IMG/VR virus record: IMGVR_UViG_3300035661_000023
Coordinates: 1 to 64,000 of that record
DNA from: a virus
Strand: one strand, 5' to 3'
DNA length: 64,000 bases
Below are positions 1 through 11,555 of this stretch, one piece after another; position 1 is the first letter of the stretch, and each line of letters opens with the position of its first letter. The notes under the pieces are model-generated. The model saw nothing but the letters and a program-made list of their open reading frames with translations. It was not told where the DNA came from and did no database searches. The position numbers were made by a program, and so were the translations under genes.

Positions 1-230
1 CAGATATAATCAGGGATAGTAATAAACTTGTCTAGTTTATTCTGTGCTGTAATCTGATGTTTGAAGTATTCCTTCTTAATGCCATCCCAATAGTATTCAC
101 GGAAGAATGAAATGGCTTCATCAATTCTGTCCTCTAGTTGCTCAGTAGCAACATCAATGTTAATTAATGGCGCACCAAGTGCTCTAAAAACATATGCCTT
201 TAATTGTTCTCTATTAGAAACTATTGCCAT
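1..230 (-). CDS. gp13: Neck protein, T4 gp13-like (5' part of gene only)
   Basis: Only the first 76 residues lie in the window; the gene runs off the left edge. The N-terminus (MAIVSNREQLKAYVFRALG, then APLINIDVATEQLEDRIDEA) resembles T4 gp13, which begins with the same pattern of a 'LK..V.RRLGAPIINVEL' segment, an acidic helix and 'YHFDG' (here YYWDG at about residues 47-51). gp13 sits in the neck that closes the filled head and receives the tail. It is the last gene seen in the leftward late operon and follows the fibre genes, as in T4, where gp13 follows the fibre and whisker genes. The start is the ATG at 228-230, 2 bases after the stop of the peptidase gene. Confidence 0.75.
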   Translation of the reverse strand, partial: MAIVSNREQLKAYVFRALGAPLINIDVATEQLEDRIDEAISFFREYYWDGIKKEYFKHQITAQNKLDKFITIPDYI

Positions 231-232
231 GT

Positions 233-682
233 TCAACCTTGATTAATCTTGTTTGATTTCTCTATTAGCAACTTTAGAGAGTAATATAAAATACCAGGGC
301 TGAATAGATATGCCTTTTCAAATCCAAGTAATTCTGCAATTATCTCTGAACAGAAGTATTTATTCTTTGTGTTGTAGATCTATGGAATTATAAATCCAAA
401 ATTTCCTAAGAGATCATATCCCATACCCACTTTGGATTGCAAATTGTTTCTAATATCTGCTTCCCATTCATCAGGTAAATCAATAAAATCCCAACGATCT
501 GGATCATATACGATATTTTTGATTCTTACCCCACCATCTATGTAAGATGAAGAACCCTACATGCCGTCCTAGAACAAGAACTCGCAGTGAGAATATGGAG
601 TTCTTGTCCACCAACGGACTACTCTAGAGTAGATACCCTCTATCCCGGGTCTCACATCTTTATAGAAAGCAGCTTGAAACAT
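233..682 (-). CDS. Permuted papain-like (NlpC/P60, YiiX-type) hydrolase
   Basis: This 149-residue protein has the look of a permuted NlpC/P60 cysteine hydrolase: an N-terminal block with RWWTRTPYSHCEFLF (residues about 23-37) carrying the His-Cys pair, and a C-terminal YFCSEIIAELLGF block (about 109-121). Which Cys is the nucleophile cannot be settled here. Three TAG codons fall inside (about residues 38, 42 and 102); without reading them through only fragments remain. The product probably cuts a peptide or amide bond in the cell envelope, or processes a virion protein. It lies between fibre-partner genes and neck gp13 in the late operon, so a virion-associated role is the simplest inference. 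Confidence 0.65.
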
Positions 683-806
683 GATTAGCCTCTCTATACA
701 ATTCTTCTTGAGTCATTCAGAATCCTTATGACTTTCATTTGGTTCAACGGCTGAAGTACCAATATCATACCTAGGCTCCTATAGCAGTAACGAGATACTT
801 TGCCAT
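683..806 (-). pseudogene. Remnant of a glycine-rich fibre / partner gene pair
   Basis: An ATG at 804-806 opens a 13-codon frame reading MAKYLVTAIGAQV and ending in TGA at 765-767. KYLVTAIGA matches the start of the glycine-rich domain in the two fibre genes to the right (KYLVTAIGG, KYLITAIGA). A little further on, another frame reads AVEPNE, resembling the end of the 135-residue partner (APVQPNEIPRGI). The simplest reading is a deletion that fused the start of a third fibre gene to the tail of a third partner gene. The stretch is short, so this could also be an expressed mini-peptide or chance similarity. Confidence 0.4.
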
Positions 807-808
807 TA

Positions 809-1216
809 TTAACCCTTGTAGACTTCATCGAGTTGGATAGCAGAGTCCAGAATGATCAGAGCACGACCTACAGCCAATAGACCAAGACTTTCCAGTGCCA
901 TAACACCTGCCCTAGTATCTTCTCTGTCTAGATCAATGAATGTAGCTGCCATGATCTTTTCTTTGTAGCGACGTATTGCTGCAGTGTTCACGGTTGAACC
1001 AATAGAAGCCAGATCAAGAGCAATAGCCTCACCATCGGAGAATCTATTCATGAAAGCCAGTTTAGTGATATTTCTATGTTCTGGCTATTGCACGACTACT
1101 GCTGCTTCAATAACTTCTCTGTAATTTCCGCTAGGGAAATTATCTGTCATATACATATGATCTGCTACAATATTGTTATGTACAGATCCATCTGGATTTA
1201 AAATTTCAAAAATCAT
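809..1216 (-). CDS. Fibre-partner protein, paralogue A (135 aa)
   Basis: This 135-residue protein starts MIFEILNPDGSV and is paralogous to the gene at 3155-3562, which has the same length, the same start (MIYEILKDGQV) and a shared core: RLAFLHRLTDAEAIALDIAS there, KLAFMNRFSDGEAIALDLAS here. One in-frame TAG lies near residue 44. Each copy sits beside a glycine-rich fibre gene, which suggests a fibre-assembly or fibre-binding role, but I do not recognise a named family. It is transcribed leftwards and begins 15 bases after the fibre gene ends. Confidence 0.7.
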
Positions 1217-1230
1217 GTTCAGTTCCCAAT

Positions 1231-2091
1231 TCAGAAAACAAATTCAATAATAACACCACCATCACCACCTTTGCCAGAAGCTGCATTATCACCCGATGGT
1301 CCGCCACCACCACCAAAATTTCCACCATAGCCACCACTCTGTGTATTCTGTGCATCATATCCACCACCGGCAAACAGACCTCCATGGCCGCCGTTGCCGG
1401 CCTGGTAGCCGCCTCCAGCTCCTGGCCCGCCAGCCGCAGAAAAAGAGTCAGATGCCCCAGATTTTCCCCCCGAGCCCATGGGACATAACAGTCGTCCTAA
1501 AAATGTGTTAGTGTTTATTAAACCAGATATTGCAGACCCCCCGGCATAGCCAATACTTATTGATAATGCTGATTCTCCTACTCCAGCGCCATAGCGTGCT
1601 GTACTTGGCGCTGGAGTAGTCCCGTATACACCGACCGCACCTCCACCGGAACTGTTAGCATTACCTGCGCTGCCCCCTTGCACATTCATTGTGTTGCCAC
1701 CCTAAGCGGTACCCCCTGCGCTTGCCCCTGATGCTGCACCGCCTGCTCCCCCGTTCGATGTGAGAGTCGTATAACCTGGTATTGTCACAGTAGTTGTTCC
1801 GCCGGCGTTGCCAGGCACTGGGGCACCTGCCACATATGCCCCGCCTGCCCCAACGGTAAAACTTATTACATCACCTGCTTTTAGTGCACAAATAGATTGC
1901 GCGAGCCCACCCGCGCCCCCACCGCGGCACAAGTTTGTGCCAGATCCACCACTACCACCACCGCCGATAGCAGTAACCAGATATTTTCCGTCCATTGGAA
2001 CAGTAAACTAACCAGATGTATTTGTGGCTCGCATCTGCAAGAACTAGCCAGCAGATGATGTTGATGAGAAGAATTGAGTTAAAGTGCTCAT
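1231..2091 (-). CDS. Glycine-rich tail fibre / adhesin A
   Basis: The 286-residue product begins MSTLTQFFSSTSSAG and, after a short stem, enters a glycine-rich domain starting at KYLVTAIGGGGSGG (about residue 36) and continuing to the end (GGDGGVIIEFVF). Such Gly-rich domains occur in phage receptor-binding fibre tips, where they form polyglycine-II-like bundles. It is a close paralogue of 2187-3155 in architecture: MS..., KYL(V/I)TAIG, GGAGGLAQS and a GG(V/I)IIE ending. Three TAG codons (1702, 2008, 2044) are read through. It has its own upstream hairpin and a TATAAATA late-promoter match, so it can be transcribed separately from the neighbour. Confidence 0.75.
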
Positions 2092-2186
2092 CTTATTTCT
2101 TATCCTATTTGTTTGAACTATAATGTATTTATATGGGTGTCAAGAGAGAAAATACATAACTAAAGATTATGTATTTTCATTCTTAA
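2092..2186 (-). promoter_or_regulatory. Stem-loop plus late promoter (TATAAATA) cassette
   Basis: The 95-base gap between two fibre genes holds a 9-bp inverted repeat (2150-2158 with 2168-2176, 9-base loop containing CTAAAG) followed, in the minus direction, by TTGACA and an exact TATAAATA at 2126-2133, the T4 late-promoter consensus. The start codon of the fibre gene is about 35 bases further on. A hairpin that ends the upstream message followed by a late promoter is the likely function. Related hairpins occur at 23.76, 33.69 and 47.12 kb. Confidence 0.6.
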
Positions 2187-3155
2187 TCAAAGAGTGTAAG
2201 CCATCCACTCGATAATGATACCACCATTGCCACCATTGCCACCTGCGGTATTGTTTTGGTTTGGGAATGATCCCTATCCACCCCCGCCCCCACCAAAAGC
2301 TCCACCGGAACCGGCACCGCCATTATAATTAATCTAAAAAGAACCCCCACCACCACCAGCAAACATCCCACCGTGCTGACCATAAACATCACTGTAAGTT
2401 TTGTAACTTTGTTGTCCACCTACTCCGGCACCACTCTAACTTCCTGTAGAAGTATATCCAGTAGGCTGTAAAATTCTGTTCGAGAAGATTGGTACAACAC
2501 CAGTTATAGTAGGTGTCAGTTGGCCAAAATTATACCTGTACAGGCCCCCTTCTGTGATATCAGACCCAGAAAGTTCCATTGCATTCATAAAACATGTCAA
2601 CTATGGATTCCCAGATGTGCCCGCGCCGCAGCCCGCGCCGGCATTTTGTGCATCACACACCTTGCCGTACACACCTACTGCTCCACCTCCCCCGCCAGCC
2701 AAATATCCTTGGCTGGCCATATACCCATTAGAACCGCGTCCGCCATTGATATTCATTACATTTCCGCCTGCTCCAGTACCACCAGATCCACCAGTACCAC
2801 CTAGTCCCGGGTTTAACCCTGCTCCCAAGCCACCCATTATCCCGCCATTAGCAGTAAGAATTCCGCTGCCATTAAGAGAAATCGTGGTATTGCCGCCATT
2901 TGAATCGAATGCACCAGCACCACAGATATATGTTAGAACATCACCAACTTCTAGTGTGATCAGGCTTTGTGCTAACCCACCTGCCCCGCCGCCACCTCCT
3001 CCATATTTTCCCCCACCCCCACCAGCGCCAATAGCAGTGATTAAGTATTTCGTTCTAATCCTTGCAGTAAATGTGCCAGAGAAAGTACTTGCATGAAACT
3101 GATATAGTCCTGTTGCACCAGAACCGCTGCCAAAAAATTGCTATACATTACTCAT
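2187..3155 (-). CDS. Glycine-rich tail fibre / adhesin B
   Basis: The 322-residue protein begins MSNV followed by a TAG codon and QFFGSGSGATG, then shows the same layout as fibre A: a short stem, KYLITAIGAGGGG (about residue 36), GGAGGLAQS, and a long Gly-rich body ending GGNGGIIIEWMAYTL. Five TAG codons are read through. The stop of the upstream 135-aa gene overlaps this start (TGATG), so the two are likely translationally coupled. In family terms this is a receptor-binding fibre tip. Its relation to fibre A suggests duplication and divergence of host-range proteins. Confidence 0.75.
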
Positions 3156-3562
3156 CAGATACCTCTTGGAATTTCATTTGGTTGCACCGGAGCAGTCAGA
3201 ATCTGTGCCGCTCTACCCTGAGCAATAATACCCATCTGCTCTAGAGCATTCACACCAGAGATCGTTTCTTCTAGTGCCAGGTCAATATATGGAGCTGCAT
3301 TGACCTTCTATTGGAACCTGCGAAGTGATGCAGCAAGAATACTAGTGCCTTGAGAAGCGATGTCTAGAGCAATAGCTTCTGCATCTGTGAGACGATGCAG
3401 AAAAGCAAGTCTAGTCACTCTCATTGGCTCTGGCATCAAGTTCTTAACTTCAGGAATATCAAGAGCACGATACGTACCATGCTCAAAGTTCTATAACATG
3501 AATTCATTCTAGGCAGTGATTGTATTGATCACCTGTCCGTCTTTTAGAATTTCATAAATCAT
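3155..3562 (-). CDS. Fibre-partner protein, paralogue B (135 aa)
   Basis: Paralogue of 809-1216, same length of 135 residues, beginning MIYEILKDGQVINTITA. Three TAG codons lie inside. The conserved stretch RLAFLHRLTDAEAIALDIAS marks the pair. The ATG at 3560-3562 is preferred because it matches the start of the paralogue. It lies between the 626-aa fibre gene and glycine-rich fibre B and is coupled to the latter, so it probably helps assemble or attach fibres. No enzymatic motif is visible. Confidence 0.7.
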
Positions 3563-3578
3563 TTGTTCTCCGATTACA

Positions 3579-5459
3579 TTAAGATATGGTCCAGCCGATG
3601 CCTTGATCCATGTAAGTGAATGTCAGCGTACTGTTATTGTAGTCGATGTTACAGTTCTCAGACAGAGACATGATATTCTGACCGTTGCGCATGACTGTAC
3701 ATGACTATGTCGCATGTTTGTATATAACAACCTTGTCCCCGGGAACTGGATTCGCCGGCAAGAATACATTGTTACCAGCCCACATGATACAGCAATCATT
3801 TGCCATGGCATATAAAGGAGTCCCAGCAGAACTACCCCCATTAACTACTCGCTGACCACCGATAGAAGTCCAGTCACCCCATACAGTACCTTCTGCAACT
3901 CGCAGGTACATTCTACTAGCATTACCAGCAGATAACTCCACTGCCAATTGAGCTGCATATCCAGTATTGTCATGGTAAAATACCAAAATGTGCCAATAAC
4001 CAGCCAGAGTGATTGCTGTACCAGTAGCATTATGCAAACCGTTTCCATCATTAGTATAGAAACCAGCCTCGAGTGTAGTAGACTGAAAGAATGCAGCAGT
4101 GTGCGGTGTGTCCTCAAAGATGGGAGTCCGTAACAGAGCACGAGCAGAAGCGACATCACTAATGCCGAACAGTGATTTACCTACAGTAGAACCGCCCAAA
4201 TTGGTCAATGCCTGAGAAGAAGTAGTCGCTGCAGTGCCACCCTATGTAATAGGAAGTGCAGTCATAAGTGACAGACTAGAAAGAGTACCAGCGCCCGCCG
4301 TGATCTATCCATTGTTACCGAATGAATGAGTAACACCTGAACCGTCAGCAGTAAGAATCTCTACTCTGTTATCTGCTACAACTTTTCTAACTTCTCTACC
4401 ACCCAACTTGAGCGCACCGGAGTATAGTACGGAACCAGAATCACCTTTAAAATCTGGCACACCAGTTAGATCAATATTAATCTTCTCTGAACCGGACAGT
4501 TTGATAGAAATTGGCTTATAAGCACCAGAGCCAAACTTACCAGATTCAATCACTGTTGCTTCTGCATCAACACCAACATTCACAAAACTTGTATTAGCAA
4601 TATCAGAACTTGAATAAGAAATTAGACCCGATGCAGTACCGCCACCATTTGGTGCAATACCAAGCTGCGCATTAGAATCTGCAGCAGAAGAAGTGATCAG
4701 GAATCTCTTAGTATGATCTGCATTACTCAAGTCGGCAATGATTTTTCTATTGTCACCAACGAATTCGTACGATCCATTGTGAGTAACATCTACATCACCT
4801 AGAGAAACAAGTCTCTGTGTTACATTGATAATCTCTGTGTAACCGGTTACTATCTTTGCAGTCAGTGTTCTTGCGGGTGTGAACTTAGTAAAGTCGCCTG
4901 ATTCCAACAGCGTGATCTCAAATGCTATGTGATCATATATTGCAGAGCCAGTTGGTACACAGAAGATTCTGATATTACCGGTTGGAGTAGTCCAAACTTC
5001 AAACTGGAGACTTTGTGGTAACTCATTTGACTCGTGGCTAGTCCAGTGGAATACAGTGATTGCAGAACCAGTGGTGGCTTGGAAATAGATCTTCCCTTTG
5101 CCTTCAAGTGTAGTAGTGCTCTACTTCTGCAACTGCGCGGAGATATCAAATATCGCCTTCTCACCATCATTTCCTCGTCCATAATCACCAATGAGAACAC
5201 CAGCAGTGGGCACAATACCGGAATATGCAATTGCATACTTTTTGATTCTACCTCCAGCTAAGTAGATATCATTCATGCGAACGATATCACTGAACACTGG
5301 GTTGGCAGCACTCGCTTTGGTGTTGATTTCCTCATTCAATGCCCAAAGGTTATAATCGCCTTCTGCATTGGTAAGAGGAGAACCTTTGATGGCAGAATCC
5401 TATATTACTGCCTATGGAATACCTGGGGTTGCTGTCTGTCTGTAGAATATATTTGCCAT
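3579..5459 (-). CDS. Tail fibre protein (626 aa)
   Basis: A 626-residue protein starting MANIFYRQTATPGIP, rebuilt from several TAG-separated pieces (six TAG codons). The N-terminal third contains baseplate-attachment-like sequence, followed by repetitive beta-rich sequence with many short Ser/Thr/Gly runs, and then a segment GGTAATTSSQALTNLGG (about residue 410), a motif common in phage fibre shafts ahead of a receptor-binding tip. The C-terminal region (HILVFYHDNTGYAAQ, WGDWTSIGG) resembles fibre head domains. It lies between the 62-aa coiled-coil gene and the fibre-partner gene. I infer a long or short tail fibre; the T4 counterpart would be in the gp10-gp12 position. Confidence 0.7.
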
Positions 5460-5474
5460 TGTTTGGAGTCCTGA

Positions 5475-5663
5475 TTATCGGCTAGACAATAATTGCAGAA
5501 TCTTGTCTAGCTTATCCTCAAGATTTGCTAGTCGCTGCTCTGTCTCTTTTTCCTTCAAGTATTTATTAAGACCTTCTTGATCTTTCACTATTATGCTACC
5601 ATTAGGAGATTTGTAGACCCCGGACAGAGGTCTACCAGATGTATCAACTACTTGCTTGAGCAT
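5475..5663 (-). CDS. Small coiled-coil virion-type protein (62 aa)
   Basis: A 62-residue protein: MLKQVVDTSGRPLSGVYKSP, then a short basic linker, then a heptad-like helix (ETEQRLANLEDKLDKILQLL) at about residues 38-58. Its start overlaps the stop of the upstream 830-aa structural gene by one base (TGATG), indicating coupled translation. Small proteins of this layout occur beside baseplate and fibre genes in T4-like phages of cyanobacteria. The specific function is unknown; a trimeric coiled-coil connector is possible. Confidence 0.65.
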   Translation of the reverse strand: MLKQVVDTSGRPLSGVYKSPNGSIIVKDQEGLNKYLKEKETEQRLANLEDKLDKILQLLSSR

Positions 5664-8155
5664 CAGATAACAGCAATAACTCTGTAATTCTTGATCACAG
5701 GTGACATGTTCTTGTACTTAGAACTCATCACACACTTCAGATTGTAGGTATCAAATCCTGGTAGATCGTACAGATAGAATTCATAGTCGAATAAGTCACC
5801 AAATGAAGTAGATTTATTTCTAGCGACATCGCAGTTCAACTTCTTCCATTGCAGTTCTGAATGCGTACTGGTGTCATTAGACATACTAGTTCTGACATAC
5901 CATTCAACAGATGTGTCAGGAGTAGAAGCCATGAATGAAATTACCTTGATACCAGTAGAGAGAGTCTCTAGCTTGATTTCTTTAGTTATGTACTTAGCAA
6001 GTGCATAACCATTGTTTGGTAACAACTCTGAGTTCACCTTATCGATGACTGCTGCAGCGGTTGCAGTCTGACCAGAGCCGCCCGGGGCAGCAATAACAAT
6101 TGTTGGAGTTCTAGTGTAACCTGATCCACCGGAGACAGTCAAGCCGGTAACACTGCCACCTGCTACAGTAGCAATAGCAGTTGCCGTAACAATGTTCTCT
6201 TTATTTGGCTCATCCTCTGCTGGCACAATAGTTACAACAGGAACACCAGAGTAACCTGTACCACCAAACAATTGTGTGAAACCAGTAACTGAACTAGAAG
6301 CAACAGTAGAGTTTACATCTTCAATGAATGCTTGATTGTTGATAGCATTTGCATAAGAAGTAACAGTTGCACCGTTTCTCAGATCAAGAACCGGTGATAC
6401 ATTGCTAGCAGAAGTAGTAAGTGCTATATTCAACTTGAATGAAGAATCTGTCTCACCATTGTTAACAGAAGTAGCTCTATTTGCGATTATAGATTCATAT
6501 AGTGCAAAGTTAGCAGCATATAGATCAGTGGGCATATCTCCACCGGTGTACTGGTAATTTGTGTCCAGAAGTTTGTGTGATGCTCTCAGTGCGGTACCAA
6601 CAGGTGTAGCAAATTCAAGATTTGGCACAAATAGACTGATCGGCTTGTTGATACTCACATTAAACCATGCCTCAGAATAAGCAGTTACAATACCTGGCCA
6701 TGTACCAGCATCTACTTGTACATTTGTCGTATAACCGGATCCAGGATTAGTAACAGTTGCACCAACGAATCTTGGACCTGAGCCAAACTATGTAGCTGTG
6801 TTAACAGAAGCGGTAGCAGCAGTTCCACCAGCAGGTGCAGGAATTGTTACACCAGTAGGGACAGGGCTATCTGCATTCTGATTCTCAAATACTACATGAG
6901 TTATCACACCACAAGAATTTATCGAGCCCGTAGAAGTAGCAGTAAATCCTGCACCAGAACCCGCCAATTCAAATTCAATTGAATAGTCATCAACAATTCT
7001 GGTAATACCGAAAGAACCTGCCAGATTAGCACCAACGATGCCATTATAATATGCATTGGCATGAATGGAGATAGGATTAATGACAATGCGTTCTTTGTTA
7101 TCGAATAGAGTGTAGCCGTGCTGCTCGAAAGAGCGATAAACGACTTTATTACTTCCAGTAGTAGTAAAGAACTGAGTACCTTTAACCCAACGGTTAGCAG
7201 AGTCACCACCCAGAGTCACAGTAGCAGAATCAGATGTGAAATCTGCAATATTCATGCGGAACTTCATATCTTCAAACTGATCTGTGGTCCATGTGGATTC
7301 GTTCTGGCTCTTGAACAAAGAACCAACATACGGCTGTTCGAAGATGGTTTTCTTAGTCTCATTGGACTTTTCACCCATCTTAGATGCCCAGATCTGGTAA
7401 GTATTACAGTTCTACTTTACGACAAAACAGAATTCCTTGTCTTGTGGCAGGTAAATTGGGACAGGGAATGTGAATTTAGTAGGGACCGATGCATCATTAG
7501 ACACAAGAACTTGATTAGGGTACAATGTCACATTTGCATCTTCTGATACTAACTTTTGAGTAGGGTACCCGTTCAGCATTTCTCTCAGATCAACCGAGAC
7601 TGGAAACGTCTGATCCTTTGTATAGAAATATATCTCAATACTTGTAACAAACACACCACCTTGCTTCCCATACGTAAAGAAGGACTGTGCCAATGGGTCT
7701 ACTCCAGCCCTAGGTGGTGGGGGAGCGACAGTATCAATATCGAGCAGAGAGATAGTCTTTCTGAATACCTGTAGAGTACCTTGAGCAACAAATGTTGCAT
7801 CCAGTTCACCGAGTGTGTTGCCGTCTACTGCAAGATCAGCAATCTCTGATGCTTCTGTAGCAATAATATCCAAGTCACCTGCCTTAAATTTACCACCTTC
7901 AATATTGATGATAAAATCTACATCACCGTTTGTAGACACAACAACCGGTTCACCCATGTTTTTATAATCAGAAGCAGAGTTCCAGTTCCGAGATTCAACG
8001 CGGTGATCATACTTCACACCATCTAAGAAAATATGAAGAACCGTATTAGGTCTTGCATCCTTGTAAGTGCAAGTAACCTTTTGTGCACGAATATAGACCA
8101 GAGGTTCTGATCCAAGCAGTTTCGTTACTGCATATCTTCTAGAAATTGTTGCCAT
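5663..8155 (-). CDS. Large baseplate/fibre structural protein (830 aa)
   Basis: An 830-residue protein starting MATISRRYAVTKLLGSE, joined across two TAG codons (6788, 7412). Around residue 155 it has VDPLAQSFFTYGKQGGVFVT followed by an EIYFYTKD segment, a pattern shared with large baseplate-associated proteins next to gp10-gp12 in T4-like phages. The middle has QNCNTYQIWASKMGE. Further on there are repeats of the type GGTGYSGVPVV and GGSGYTRTPTI, a Gly-Tyr repeat also seen in the gp8-like gene. It follows the DUF4815 protein by 8 bases. Most likely it is a baseplate-periphery or fibre-attachment protein. Confidence 0.7.
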
Positions 8156-8163
8156 AATTTATC

Positions 8164-11100
8164 TTATCTCAAATTTAAGCCGTTGCGGATGTACTGTTGG
8201 ATGCTAGGGTATTCCCACGTAGAAAGTGCTCTAGTCTTTGAATCCCAGCCCATGATCGTGTCTATACTGATCTCTGAAGGCCCAGAGTAATATGCACTTC
8301 CGAGTGTGTTTGGTAGTTCATATTTAACCCCAGTGTATGGGAGTTCGGGAATGTTGTACGGTTCAGCGAGTACTGGCGGAATAGCCGCTGGTTGTGTAGT
8401 CCATGCCCATGCATTTCTTCTCAGAGTAATCTCTGGTAGGAACAATGTCTCAACCCAGTAATCTTGCTTAGGTGACAGTGTAAGAGAACCAGAGAAATCA
8501 ACAACGTTGAACGGATTCACATTAACAATTTTGGATGAATATTGAGACTTCGCAAAATTCTACTCAATATAGTTAAGAGTTACAAACCCACCATCATTCA
8601 CCTTCACGTTGGTAGTTTCTGTAGCAGGAACATACAACTGAAGATTGATCTACTCATTTTCCAGACGGCAGTAGATTCCATCCTGTGGAGAAGTAGAGGC
8701 AGAATAACCTGTGGCTAGAACATCTGCGATCTCAAATGGATCTTGCACATTTTCTACTAGGTACCCAGTCTTGTATTTCTCCAGACCTGTCTTAGCATCA
8801 ATAACCTTAGTCTGAAGCAATTGTGTCTCTGCTACCGATAGAGTAGCAAATTCTTCCACCTTATCGATTCGTTCTTCAATATTGGAAATTGCTTCCATTG
8901 TATAAGTGTTTACAGCCACACGATAAGAATTAATATCGTTAATGGAATACAGATATGGAGGAAGGTCGTATCTGTCTAACACATAAGCATCTTCTGGTAC
9001 TGCAGGAACTCTAGGTGCTTTACCTGGGTTGCCTTCTTGTACAAAGATCTCGCCGGATTTATCTACACAGACGAGATCAATCCTACCAAGATAATAAGTA
9101 ACACTTGTATCGATTGAAGAACCAGAAACAACAGGATTCGAATTCACACCGGTACGAAGATCCAAACAATCTCTCATGGAGATAGGAGAACCATTTGCAG
9201 GAGTGTAAGATTCAATATAATGATTTGGTATACCGGCATATGAATCTGCACTGAAGAAACTAGATGTTCCAGAGTGTTGCAGGTAAACATACTTGATCTT
9301 GATATCCTGACCTGCTGGTAGTGAAGAGATACCGGGCCGCAATTCAAGATATGAGTTCAGATATGCAAACTCTGTGGTGTTTCTCGAGAATCTGAAGTCA
9401 TTGATTCGCTCAATGCCGCCGATTACAACACTCTACACAAAGACAACATCATAATTGGGCAGTGTAATTTTTCTCTGCCCCAATGTAGAAGTTGACATGA
9501 ACGGGGTATCAGAAACTTCTTGCACTGTTTTTGTCTTTGCGGCAGCTGCTGATTTTCTTACTTGAACAAAGCAGATGTAGCCAGCAGTATTAGGTCCGGT
9601 GATAGATGTTCCACCACTAGAAACACTGAATCCTGCAATAGACACAGGAAGACCTGCCAGGCTGTATACTGTAAAGATACCTGTGTCTACACCAACGACT
9701 GTACCAGAACTCACTGTACCAGAAACAGATGAACCAGAGTTGATCGTCAATCTTTCCCATGTGGTTATATCCATATCTGGTAGATTGTTAGAATCCTTCA
9801 GTGTCTAGACACCATTTCTACCTAGATACTGAATAAGGTTATCAGCACCATCAGAGAACAAGCAACCGATAGAAAGAATCTTTGCGCCTGCTGCAGGCGA
9901 TGTGGTAGCAATAATCTATCCTGGCTGTGGCATCTACGCACCTGGGGTATTTCCAGATTTGAACACAAATAGCATGTTAGTGGACTGTTCATATCCACTA
10001 ATAGAGAACTCTGTGCCATTGATAGCAGTCACTGCAGAGATTGATGCCCAGTTGCTAGTGGAATCAACTTGTGTCTCATGAACCATAGCACCAAACGTTG
10101 TGCTAGTACCAACAATTCTTGCACATGTTGACAGAGAAGAGTACCCATTTGCATAGGCGAAATCATAGAAGTAAACTTTATCTACTCTTCTTTCTCCCCA
10201 TGAAGAACCTGCATAGAAATCTACCGTCAAGAACTTAGCAGTAGCTACAACATTACCACCTGCGGAAGCAGTGTCATAGAATGTAATCGTTCCGCCTGGA
10301 GCAGGTAACTGACTCGCATTAGTAACATTCACCAGAACATATGAACCATACGCAATTCTTTTTGTCAGTCGCTCTGGTGCACCACTAGTTCTAGGTTTGT
10401 CTACTACTACATAGTTTGGAACAAGTGTTTCTACACCGAAGCCGTAAATGTATGCTTTACCCTGAGTAACATTGTATACTAATTTCTGTTCAAAACTAGC
10501 TTCTTCTGAGGGAGATGTAGCAGTAAACTTGCCGCTGTTGTTACCCGCGCGCAGATATTCCTGTGCATAACCTTTCAACCCATCTACTACATAATTACCT
10601 GATTCTTCATATGTGCGCTTGGCGAATGATTTCTCGAGTTCGTTGTACTTCGGGAAACGAGCATGTTCTTCCAACACACCTTCGTTGTATCTCATCAGTT
10701 CAACATACTCATCTGTGATAGCAGCATCGAGTGGGAGCGAGATCAAGTCGATCTCAATCTTGACTCTGTCCGCGCCTGGCGCAGTGTAGTTATAACTACC
10801 CTGAGATGGATCTAACAGTGTCTCATCATCTGTATATTCTACAAGAGATTCTGTGATCTTGAACAGAACATGTGCAGAAGGAGAAACAGTGTATCTGGAG
10901 ATAGTTACTGTCTGCTTCGGTGTGCTAACGAATGTGCCATTGATGTAATACACACCAGCATTCACGAAAGCAAGTGAGCCAAGACCAACAGGTGAAGGTT
11001 CACCGGAAATTAGATTCAAATCATTAATCAATGCTCTCTGTGAAATGTCAGTTTTCACATACACTTCTTCATCTGGCAAGAATTTGCTAGTAGCAAGAGT

Positions 11101-11508
11101 ATTTCCGCTCTGAGTGTAGATACCAGATTTTGTATAAGCGAGATAGAAGGTCTTGGGTGTGCTATTGGATGATTCATTCTCAATGTGAATTATCTTAGCC
11201 TCAACACCGGATGTCACACCAACAATCGTCTTGTTAAAGAATCTGGTGTTATCAATAATTATGCCGTTGAATGATGAGCCTACGGTAATGTAATCTACAC
11301 CCAGTTGAGCAAAACTATTACCCGGAATAACAATGGAACCATGTTTAAAAATGTGGTTGCCAAACTTCTCGATCTGATTTCGCAGTATAGTCTGAAGTTG
11401 AGTCAATTCTCTGGCTTGCACAGCATAACCAGGTTTGAACATAATCTGATGATAATTCTTGAATTCATCAAAATCATCAAAGTATGGGCTGACGTTATAG
11501 TTCTTCAT
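8164..11508 (-). CDS. DUF4815-type baseplate protein (1,114 aa)
   Basis: The 1,114-residue product starts MKNYNVSPYFDDFDEFKNYH and continues with FKPGYAVQARELTQLQTILR and a GNHIFKHGSIVIPGNSF block; this N-terminal signature is that of DUF4815 proteins encoded beside the baseplate genes of T4-like phages. Six TAG codons are read through (8560, 8650, 9433, 9805, 9916, 9934). The rest is beta-rich. Its place between gp8 and the fibre genes corresponds to T4 gp10, so I infer a baseplate-pin or fibre-network role. No catalytic motif is visible. Confidence 0.75.
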
Positions 11509-11555
11509 GTTTCTTTGTCTTTCCTAAACAATCTCTAGGAGTATTTACGGCCGAA

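Noticed and set aside
1296-3096. Pro/His-rich frames on the plus strand opposite the glycine-rich fibres.
   Set aside because: They are antisense reflections of Gly codons in the fibre genes (GGN read as CCN) and lack starts and neighbours.
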